From contig JAITMR010000030.1 of assembly GCA_031277215.1 (NCBI GenBank), forward strand, positions 1-53,167: a DNA stretch of 53,167 nt, in the 5' to 3' direction. The DNA is from Burkholderiales bacterium (GTDB lineage: Bacteria > Pseudomonadota > Gammaproteobacteria > Burkholderiales > Casimicrobiaceae). The notes under the pieces were generated by a model. It ran no database searches, was not told where the DNA came from, and saw only the letters and a program-made list of their open reading frames with translations. Made by a program: the position numbers and the translations under genes. Shown one piece after another: positions 44,228 through 53,167 of this stretch (position 1 is its first letter; each line of letters opens with the position of its first letter).

Positions 44228-44769
44228 ACGGCGACGCACTGCGCGAAACCACGATTGATAGCGCCGCTGTATTCGACGGCGTGTTGCTGCATGTGCGAAG
44301 CGATACCGTTCGTTTGCCCAACGGTTGTACGACAACGCGCGAATACATTCGCCATCCGGGCGCAGCGGCGATTGTGCCCGTGCTCAACGATGGCCGTTTG
44401 TTGCTTGAACGCCAGTTTCGTTATCCCCACCACACCGTTCTCATTGAATTCCCCGCCGGAAAACTCGATCCCGGCGAAACACCGCTTGCCACCGCCCAAC
44501 GCGAACTGCGCGAAGAAACCGGCTACGAAGCGTCACGCTGGAAAGCGCTCGGCAAAATTCATCCGCTCCCCGCCTACTCCGACGAAGTCATTCATTTGTT
44601 CGCCGCTGAAGAATTGACATTGTGCGAAAGCCAGCGCGACGCCGACGAATTCCTTGAAGTCATCACGATGACCGTTGACGAAGTCGCCGCCGCGATCAAA
44701 CGCGGCGAGATCACCGACGCCAAAACACTGTGCGCGTTTTCTCTGTGGCAGTCAGGGATCGGGGATTGA
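44224..44769 (+). CDS. Nudix hydrolase, ADP-ribose pyrophosphatase-like
   Basis: 181 residues from MNGDALRETTIDS. The Nudix box is complete: 'GKLDPGETPLATAQRELREE' then TG. 'IVPVLNDGRLLLERQFRYPH' before it and the downstream 'IHPLPAYSDEVIHLFAAEEL' fit the NudF group, which hydrolyses ADP-ribose. It is coupled to purD by ATGA. The C-terminal 'WQSGIGD' ends in a short GGGATCGGGGATT motif. The substrate is inferred from subgroup resemblance. Confidence 0.86.
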   Translation: MNGDALRETTIDSAAVFDGVLLHVRSDTVRLPNGCTTTREYIRHPGAAAIVPVLNDGRLLLERQFRYPHHTVLIEFPAGKLDPGETPLATAQRELREETGYEASRWKALGKIHPLPAYSDEVIHLFAAEELTLCESQRDADEFLEVITMTVDEVAAAIKRGEITDAKTLCAFSLWQSGIGD

Positions 44770-44789
44770 TATCACACTCTTCCTGCGGC

Positions 44790-44990
44790 TTATTCTCACG
44801 CGAAGACGCGAAGAGTTTTTTATTTTCACGCGGAGGTGCGGAGAACGCCGTAGGGGCGGGTTTGAAACCCGCCTCCCTCTCCCGCAAGCGGGCAAAGGGA
44901 GTCTGACTGTGCCTTTTTCAATGGAGTCGTAAATTCATACTGACCTTCCTTCGTACACCGTGCCTTCGCGTGAATCCTTCCCCGGAATTC
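44790..44990. repeat. Intergenic repeat block after the nudix gene
   Basis: TTCACGCGAAGACGCGAAGA, TTTTCACGCGGAGGTGCGGA, GTAGGGGCGGGTTTGAAACC, the CTCCCGCAAGCGGGC module, TTTTTCAATGGAGTCGTAAA and TGCCTTCGCGTGAATCC occur in series. The families are the same as in the 1560-2610 cluster. No gene is visible. Confidence 0.75.
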
Positions 44991-45047
44991 CACGATGAGC
45001 CAAAACGTTCCGGTTGTGCACATGAACTTTCGCGCTACAATCTTTTC

Positions 45048-45563
45048 ATGAGCAAAGACACTTACCCCGTTACTCCCGCCGTTCGCGTTCTGCGCACCCA
45101 CAAAGTGCCGTTCACACCATGCCTCTACACCTATGAAGCGCACGGCGGAACCACCGTTTCTTCCCGCGAACTTGGTGTTTCAGAACGCAACGTGATTAAG
45201 ACCCTGATTATGGAGGACGACAATAAAAAGCCATTAATCGTCCTGATGCATGGCGATTGCGAAGTATCCACCAAACAACTGGCGCGTTTGTTGCGTGTCA
45301 AAACTATTCACCCGTGCACGCCCAACGTCGCTGAAAAGCACAGCGGTTATCAAATTGGCGGAACCAGTCCGTTCGGCACGCGCAAAACATTACCGATCTA
45401 TATGGAGCGCAGCATCGCCGACCTTTCGACGATTCATATCAACGGCGGAAAACGCGGCTTCCTCGTTGCCATCACGCCCGGCGATCTCATTCGCGTTTTG
45501 CAACCAACGCTTGTCGAAGTTGCTGTTGCACAAACGAACGACACGCCTCATGGCGATGACTGA
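45048..45563 (+). CDS. ybaK: Cys-tRNA(Pro)/Cys-tRNA deacylase
   Basis: 171 residues from MSKDTYPVTPAVRVL. It hydrolyses Cys from mischarged tRNA-Pro. 'YEAHGGTTVSSRELGV', 'KTLIMEDDNKKPLIVLMHGD' and 'GYQIGGTSPFGTRKTLPIY' (in part) with the conserved GTSPFG loop mark the YbaK subgroup. The next gene starts 14 bases inside its end. Confidence 0.9.
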   Translation: MSKDTYPVTPAVRVLRTHKVPFTPCLYTYEAHGGTTVSSRELGVSERNVIKTLIMEDDNKKPLIVLMHGDCEVSTKQLARLLRVKTIHPCTPNVAEKHSGYQIGGTSPFGTRKTLPIYMERSIADLSTIHINGGKRGFLVAITPGDLIRVLQPTLVEVAVAQTNDTPHGDD

Positions 45564-46068
45564 CAACGCGGGCGCACGGCACCGCAGTCTCCCGCCCGTT
45601 GTCTATCGTGACACGCGCATCCTCATTCTTGGCAGTCTGCCTGGCACCGCTTCACTCGCCGCGCAAGCGTACTACGCTCATCCCCGCAACCATTTCTGGC
45701 GTATTTTTAGTTTCTTGCTTAATGAACCAAGCCTTGCCGAATGTTCTTACACACAACGATTGCGCGTTTTCAAACACCATTGTATCGGCCTATGGGACGT
45801 CATCGGAGAAGCCCAGCGTCAAGGCAGTCTCGACCAAAACCTCAAAGACATCGCTCCCAACCCGCTTGCTGAACTGCTGCAACAACTACCACAACTCGAA
45901 GCCATCGCCTTCAACGGACAAACCGCCACCCGCATCGGGCAGCGCCAGCTATCAGATAACACTCTTTTGAAAAACATCGTTTTTTACACCATGCCTTCGA
46001 CCAGCCCTGCGAATACGATGCCGTTTGCAGAAAAAGTAGCTGCGTGGCAAGTGTTAAAGAAATGTTAA
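45550..46068 (+). CDS. Mug-like uracil-DNA glycosylase superfamily protein (deoxyinosine glycosylase type)
   Basis: 172 residues from MAMTDNAGARHRSLPP. 'ILGSLPGTASLAAQAYYAHP' followed by RNHFWRI is the catalytic loop of the hypoxanthine/UDG family. 'HCIGLWDVIGEAQRQGSLDQ' and the C-terminal 'FYTMPSTSPANTMPF' with SPAN are also conserved. It removes deaminated bases from DNA. It overlaps ybaK by 14 bases, so the two are co-transcribed. Confidence 0.88.
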   Translation: MAMTDNAGARHRSLPPVVYRDTRILILGSLPGTASLAAQAYYAHPRNHFWRIFSFLLNEPSLAECSYTQRLRVFKHHCIGLWDVIGEAQRQGSLDQNLKDIAPNPLAELLQQLPQLEAIAFNGQTATRIGQRQLSDNTLLKNIVFYTMPSTSPANTMPFAEKVAAWQVLKKC

Positions 46069-46079
46069 ATTTCATCTTG

Positions 46080-46108
46080 TTGGCAATTGTTGTTGGAGCG
46101 GGCATAAT
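46080..46108 (+). promoter_or_regulatory. Putative sigma-70 promoter of the cas operon
   Basis: TTGGCA (46080-46085) and CATAAT (46103-46108) are separated by exactly 17 bases, 91 bases before the cas3 start. Confidence 0.6.
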
Positions 46109-46198
46109 TTGTTCGAATCATCGTGTTGTTTCGTTTTCCCTGTTGTTGTTTAACCCTTGTGTTGGCTTGATCGGTCATTTTCTCTACAGGAGAGCATC

Positions 46199-48499
46199 GT
46201 GCCTGTCATTGATTCCTCTGCAACATCCCCTGAAGCGCCAAAGCGTTTTTACGCCCATTCCACGGATCGGCAAGATCGCTCAGACTGGCAACTGCTTAAC
46301 GATCATCTGACCTGCGTTGCTGAATTGGCCGCTGAGTTTGCCGAAAGTTTCAGTGCCGCCGAACTGGCCTATATTGTCGGCTTGCTGCATGACTTGGGCA
46401 AATACGCGGAGAAAGTTCAACGTCGTATCGCGGGCGAAAATATTCATGCCGAGCATGCGATACAGGGCGCACGGGAAGCAATCAAACGCTACGGAGAAAA
46501 ATTGGGCACGCTGCTCGCCTATGTCATCGCCGGACATCATGCCGGACTGGCAAACGGGCGGGACGGCGGAACGCGGTCTTCACTGAAAGAGCGTCTGGCG
46601 CGTAGCGGCACGCCGGAGTTGTCGTCTGCATGGCAAACGGAAGTGCCATTGCCGAAAGAGTGTCTGCTGCCGCAAGGTTTCAAACCTCATGCTGATTCGG
46701 CACTGCTTGCGTTCCAGTGGATATTTTTTGTCCGCATGTTGTATTCCTGCGTCGTTGATGCTGACTTCCTTGACACCGAAGCGTTCTATGACAAAACGGA
46801 AAAACGTCCTTCGCTGCGCGACAGCGGCCCACCGCTGGTCGCATTACAGGCCAGGTTGAATGAAAGGCTGGCGGAATTTAAAGCCGACTCTGACGTCAAA
46901 CGGTTGCGTGCAAAGATTTTGCGCCATGTCCGCGAACAGGCTACTTTGCTGCCGGGGCTGTTTTCGCTCACGGTACCGACCGGCGGCGGCAAAACGCTGA
47001 CTTCATTGGCTTTCGCGCTTGACCATGCGCTGGAACACGAGCTAAGACGTATCATCTATGTGATTCCCTTCACCTCCATCATCGAACAAAATGCCGCCGA
47101 GTTTCGCAAAGCATTCGGTGAGTTGGGTGAGGCAGCGGTACTGGAACATCACAGTGCCTTTGACGATAGCAAACTGGAAGACCAGGCCAGCCGCGACAAA
47201 CTGCGCCGTGCTGCCGAAAACTGGGATCGCCCGGTTGTCGTCACCACTGCGGTTCAATTCTTTGAAAGCCTGTTCGCCGATCGTTCTTCCCGCTGTCGCA
47301 AGCTGCACAACATCGCAGGTAGCGTCATCATTCTTGACGAAGCACAGACGATGCCGCTCAAGCTGCTTCGCCCCTGTGTTACCGCCATCGACGAATTGGC
47401 GCGTAATTACCGATGCAGCATCGTGCTGTGTACCGCGACGCAACCTGCATTGAACGCCAATGAAGACAATCCCGCCAAAGGTTTTCGCAATGGTCTGACC
47501 AATGTCCGCGAATTGGCGCCCGAACCCAAAGACCTGTACTGCCAACTGGAACGTGTACGCGTGATCCATATCGGCGAACAGGACGACGATGCGCTGGCAA
47601 AACGCCTCAGGGAAAATCCGCAGGTGCTGTGTATCGTCAACAACCGTCGCCATGCGTGCGCGTTGTTCGACGCAATTCGTGACGAACCTGGAGCGCGCCA
47701 CCTTTCCACTTTCATGTGTGCCCGTCACCGCAGCCAAGTGCTCGATGCGGTCCGCGATGATCTTCTCCCCAAAAACAATCGCCCGTGCCGACTGATTTCC
47801 ACCTCGCTGATTGAGGCGGGTGTAGACGTTGATTTTCCCTATGTATTGCGTGCCGAAGTCGGGCTGGATTCGATTGCCCAGGCAGCAGGCCGTTGCAATC
47901 GCGAAGGAAGGCGCGCCCGTGACGAGAGCCTCGTACACATTTTTCGTGCCGACGCCTGGCCGTCTCCGCCGGAGTTAAATCAGCTTTCCCAAACGATGCG
48001 ACAAATGTTGAGACGCCATGAACACGATCCGTTGTCGCTGGATGCCATCGAAGCCTATTTCCAGGAACTGTACTGGCAAAAAGGTGACGAGGCGCTTGAT
48101 GCTCGCAACATCCTCGGCCTTATCAAAGACGGCGGTATCGACAGCATGCCGTTCGAAACCGTGGCTGAGAAATTCCGGTTGATCGACAACGTGCAGCATC
48201 CCATCATCGTGCCGTTCAAGGCGGACGGTGAAGCAGAAAGTCCCGTCAAGGCCTTACTGCAAAAATTGCGCTTTGTGGAAAGCCCCGGTGCCATCGCTCG
48301 CGTCCTGCAACGCTATACCGTGCAAGTACCAAAATCCGTGTTTTGTGGGTTGCGTGATGTGGGCGCGGTGCAGCCGGTGGAGGAGGAGCGTTTTGGCGAA
48401 CAGTTTATGGAACTGGTGAATGAAGATTTGTATAACGATCAAGTCGGATTGTCGTGGGAGAACCCGGTGTTTGTGGGGGCAGAGAAGACGGTGTGGTGA
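46199..48499 (+). CDS. cas3: Type I-C Cas3 helicase-nuclease
   Basis: 766 residues from the GTG at 46199, with AGGAGAG upstream. It is recruited by Cascade to unwind and degrade target DNA. The N-terminal HD nuclease includes 'YIVGLLHDLGKYAEKVQRR' with the His-Asp pair and 'IAGHHAGL'. The SF2 helicase follows, with Walker A 'TVPTGGGKTLTSLAFA', Walker B 'VIILDEAQTMP' and motif VI 'IAQAAGRCNREGRR'. All motifs are intact. First gene of the operon, followed by a 124-base gap before cas5c. Confidence 0.95.
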   Translation: MPVIDSSATSPEAPKRFYAHSTDRQDRSDWQLLNDHLTCVAELAAEFAESFSAAELAYIVGLLHDLGKYAEKVQRRIAGENIHAEHAIQGAREAIKRYGEKLGTLLAYVIAGHHAGLANGRDGGTRSSLKERLARSGTPELSSAWQTEVPLPKECLLPQGFKPHADSALLAFQWIFFVRMLYSCVVDADFLDTEAFYDKTEKRPSLRDSGPPLVALQARLNERLAEFKADSDVKRLRAKILRHVREQATLLPGLFSLTVPTGGGKTLTSLAFALDHALEHELRRIIYVIPFTSIIEQNAAEFRKAFGELGEAAVLEHHSAFDDSKLEDQASRDKLRRAAENWDRPVVVTTAVQFFESLFADRSSRCRKLHNIAGSVIILDEAQTMPLKLLRPCVTAIDELARNYRCSIVLCTATQPALNANEDNPAKGFRNGLTNVRELAPEPKDLYCQLERVRVIHIGEQDDDALAKRLRENPQVLCIVNNRRHACALFDAIRDEPGARHLSTFMCARHRSQVLDAVRDDLLPKNNRPCRLISTSLIEAGVDVDFPYVLRAEVGLDSIAQAAGRCNREGRRARDESLVHIFRADAWPSPPELNQLSQTMRQMLRRHEHDPLSLDAIEAYFQELYWQKGDEALDARNILGLIKDGGIDSMPFETVAEKFRLIDNVQHPIIVPFKADGEAESPVKALLQKLRFVESPGAIARVLQRYTVQVPKSVFCGLRDVGAVQPVEEERFGEQFMELVNEDLYNDQVGLSWENPVFVGAEKTVW

Positions 48500-48605
48500 T
48501 GATCATTGCTTTACGGCTTTGAATGCTTACACATCCGCACGAAAAAGGAAATACCACTAAAATAGATCTGGTGAAGTTTTTTGACAAGGTAATAGTTGTG
48601 GATAA

Positions 48606-51096
<2,491 letters not shown>

Positions 51097-51100
<4 letters not shown>

Positions 51101-51987
51101 CCGCGCTCGCCAACCGCTACGAATTCGTCTATCTGTTCGACGTCACCAACGGCAACCCCAACGGCGACCCGGACGCCGGCAACCTGCCGCGCCTCGACCC
51201 GGAAACCAACCGTGGACTGGTAACGGATGTCTGCCTGAAACGCAAGATTCGCAACTTCGTTACGCTGGCGAAAGAAAACGCTGCGGGTCACGCAATTTAC
51301 ATGCAGGAAAAAGCCATTCTCAACAACCAGCACAAACTGGCTTGGGATGCACTGGAAATCCCGCCGGACGCCAAGGATCAGTACAAGAAGCTTCCGAAAG
51401 ATGAAGCGAAAGCGCGTGAAATCACCGCCTGGATGTGTGCCAATTTTTTTGACGTGCGCGCCTTCGGTGCCGTGATGACTACCGGCGTTAACGCCGGACA
51501 AGTGCGTGGCCCCGTACAACTGGCTTTTGCAAGCTCGATTGATCCGGTCATTCCGCTTGAAATCTCCATTACTCGTATGGCGGTAACGACCGAACGCGAA
51601 GCGGAAGAACAAAGCGGCGACAACCGAACCATGGGTCGCAAGCACATCATCCCCTATGGCCTGTACCGCGTACATGGCTTCATCTCCGCCAAACTGGCCG
51701 AGCGCACTGGCTTCTCCGACGACGATCTGCAATTGCTATGGAAAGCACTGGGCAACATGTTCGAACATGATCGTTCGGCAGCACGCGGCGAAATGGCAGC
51801 GCGCGGACTGTATGTGTTTAAGCACGCCGACGCGCTTGGCAACGCTCCGGCGCATGTGTTGTTCGGCAAAGTGAAAGTAGAACGTGTGAGCGGCGAGGAC
51901 GGTTCGCCAGCGCATGGCTTCGACGATTACAAGGTAACCGTGGATAGCAACATGCCGGATAGAGTAGAACTGCAAACGCTGCTATGA
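51097..51987 (+). CDS. cas7c: Type I-C Cas7c (Csd2) backbone subunit
   Basis: 296 residues. '[20 protein letters not shown]' and '[20 protein letters not shown]' at the N-terminus are the Cas7 signature. '[14 protein letters not shown]' and '[16 protein letters not shown]' follow. It forms the crRNA-coating filament. Its stop overlaps the start of the next, non-cas gene (ATGA). Confidence 0.95.
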
Positions 51988-52280
51988 CCCAAATCATCCA
52001 GGAAGCCCTGAAACCCCTTGCAAGCAAATACATCTGGTGGAAAACGCCAGATGAGGCTGTGCTCATGCCGGAGCGGGTGATCGCTCAAGTCATGAACATC
52101 GGTGACTATGCTGATGTTCAATGGCTCGTTTCGTTGGTTGATGATGAAGTGCTGCGTGAGGTTTTGACTCATGCCGATGCCGGTCAGTTTAACGAACGTT
52201 CCTGGGCGTATTGGCACTACTGCCTTGGACTGTCCAGCGTAGATTGTGTTCCTGCCTTGCCTGTACGGAGGTTCGCGTGA
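51984..52280 (+). CDS. Small DUF6922-like protein inserted in the cas operon (putative antitoxin)
   Basis: 98 residues. '[20 protein letters not shown]', '[19 protein letters not shown]' and '[14 protein letters not shown]' form a helical domain resembling, from memory, DUF6922-type proteins encoded beside AbiEii-family nucleotidyltransferases. The start overlaps cas7c (ATGA) and the end overlaps the next start (GTGA). It is therefore coupled in both directions and should be made whenever Cascade is. It is not a known Cas protein. The antitoxin role is an inference from the partner. Confidence 0.7.
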   Translation: MTQIIQEALKPLASKYIWWKTPDEAVLMPERVIAQVMNIGDYADVQWLVSLVDDEVLREVLTHADAGQFNERSWAYWHYCLGLSSVDCVPALPVRRFA

Positions 52281-52963
52281 TTCATAAGTTCAAACCTTGC
52301 ATGGATATATTGCTGTCCGCGCAGCACCGCCTTTGGTCAGAGCTTCGCAACGCGCCAAATCTTGGGTTTACGTTGTATGGTGGTACTGCTATTGCGCTGA
52401 GGCTGGGGCATCGCCATTCGGTTGATTTCGATTTCTTTTCAGAAAAATCGCTTGATCGGGAAGTCATCAAAGCAGCTTTTCCGTTCATGGCTCAGTCCAC
52501 AACGCTTCAGGATCGGGGCAATACCTGGGTTGTGCTGGTTCCTTATGGGGATTCTGAAAGGGAATACGTAAAGGTGTCCTTCTTCGGTGCGATCGCCTTC
52601 GGGCGAGTAGGAGAACCAGACTTTACCGATGACGGCGTTTTGCAGGTGGCTTCTTTTGATGATTTGATGGCGACCAAGCTTAAAGTCGTGCTTCAACGCG
52701 CTGAGGCGAAGGACTACCGAGATATTGCCGCTATGCTCAATGCCGGGGTGCGTTTGTCACGAGGACTTGCCTCCGCTTGCCTGCTTTACGGCCTGAACTT
52801 TCAACCGAGCGAAAGCCTGAAAGCATTGGTCTATTTCAATGACGGTGATTTGAATACGCTGTCAGCTTCCGAGAAGAGCACGCTCGTCGATGCCGTAAAA
52901 GCGGTGCGCGATCTTCCTGATGTAACGTTGCTATCAACGTGTTTGAGTCGCTTAAAATCGTGA
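52277..52963 (+). CDS. AbiEii/AbiGii-type nucleotidyltransferase inserted in the cas operon (putative toxin)
   Basis: 228 residues from the GTG at 52277, with GGAGG upstream. The NTase signature 'FTLYGGTAIALRLGHRHSVD' with FDFF gives the GG and D-x-D pattern of the MNT/AbiEii fold. 'ASFDDLMATKLKVVLQRAEA' with KDYRDIAAM is the conserved C-terminal helix pair. Members act as toxins in type IV toxin-antitoxin and abortive infection modules, some by adding nucleotides to tRNA. It lies between cas7c and cas4 and ends 10 bases before cas4. Its activity here is unproven. Confidence 0.85.
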   Translation: MIHKFKPCMDILLSAQHRLWSELRNAPNLGFTLYGGTAIALRLGHRHSVDFDFFSEKSLDREVIKAAFPFMAQSTTLQDRGNTWVVLVPYGDSEREYVKVSFFGAIAFGRVGEPDFTDDGVLQVASFDDLMATKLKVVLQRAEAKDYRDIAAMLNAGVRLSRGLASACLLYGLNFQPSESLKALVYFNDGDLNTLSASEKSTLVDAVKAVRDLPDVTLLSTCLSRLKS

Positions 52964-52973
52964 TGATTCGATC

Positions 52974-53167
52974 ATGAACGACACACCTGTTCCCCTCTCC
53001 GCGCTTCAGCATTACCTTTATTGTCCACGCCAATGCGCGCTGATCCACATCGAGCGTATTTGGAGCGAGAACCGTTTCACTGCCGAAGGCCGCTTGCTGC
53101 ATGACAAGGCCAACCAGCCCGCAATTGAGAAGCGAAAAGGGGTACGAACGATTACCGCAATGCCGCT
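52974..53167 (+). CDS. cas4: Cas4 exonuclease, start of gene, truncated by window edge
   Basis: Only the first 64 codons are visible. 'PVPLSALQHYLYCPRQCALI' with the first FeS-cluster cysteine, 'HIERIWSENRFTAEGRLLHD' and the following KA are typical of type I-C Cas4, which trims PAM-bearing prespacers with Cas1-Cas2. cas1 and cas2 should follow outside the window. Confidence 0.92.
   Translation, partial: MNDTPVPLSALQHYLYCPRQCALIHIERIWSENRFTAEGRLLHDKANQPAIEKRKGVRTITAMP

Overview
The window looks like a chromosomal segment of a betaproteobacterium. The evidence is gene order and family content: ahcY–holin-like gene–metF behind an S-adenosylhomocysteine riboswitch, dusB–fis–purH–purD, a small coiled-coil gene–zapA–6S RNA, a paired cphA/cphA' cyanophycin locus with its DUF1854 partner, and an IPTL-CTERM surface protein. 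I cannot fix the genus. The many short inverted repeats built on ATTCCCGC...GCGGGAAT, and an element next to the riboswitch, recall Neisseria-type intergenic repeats, but the gene content does not require Neisseriales.

Layout. 1-1470: 3' part of a repetitive surface protein with an IPTL-CTERM tail, then about 1.1 kb of stacked intergenic repeats. 2829-5755: metF, holin-like gene, ahcY (all minus) and the SAH riboswitch. 5817-6917: aroC. 7201-15501: cyanophycin locus, with a YbaK-like gene, cphA and cphA' on minus, and a divergent ABC exporter plus DUF1854 gene on plus. 15809-21154: three secreted-protein genes on minus (VWA/RCC1 giant, two paralogous small proteins, one with Sel1 repeats), bracketed by direct copies of the intergenic repeat. 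21702-26154: LPS genes waaA, waaC, a family 2 glycosyltransferase and a UDP-glucuronate epimerase-like gene. Two of these carry in-frame repeat-derived insertions.

26263-31365 is an accessory island. It holds an Mrr-like nuclease with a coiled-coil membrane protein and a frameshifted small gene, a divergent XRE regulator with a near-perfect 23-bp palindrome, a broken parA, tRNA-Ser(CGA) flanked by inverted parA 5' ends, a DUF433/DUF5615 toxin-antitoxin-like pair, and a resolvase pseudogene. 31384-37109 holds a DUF2726 protein and vitamin B12 uptake: a cobalamin riboswitch driving btuB-btuF, with convergent btuC-btuD. 37286-46068 is housekeeping: greB, small coiled-coil gene, zapA, 6S RNA, TSUP permease, dusB-fis-purH-purD-nudix, ybaK and a Mug-like glycosylase.

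46199-53167 is a type I-C CRISPR-Cas operon (cas3, cas5c, cas8c with an internal Cas11c start, cas7c, start of cas4). No CRISPR array lies in the window. The most unusual feature is a two-gene module, a small DUF6922-like protein and an AbiEii-type nucleotidyltransferase, spliced between cas7c and cas4. Its overlapping start and stop codons couple it to the operon. It is the best candidate here for an undescribed system: a toxin-antitoxin-like pair co-expressed with Cascade. The Mrr/coiled-coil/XRE cassette is the second candidate.
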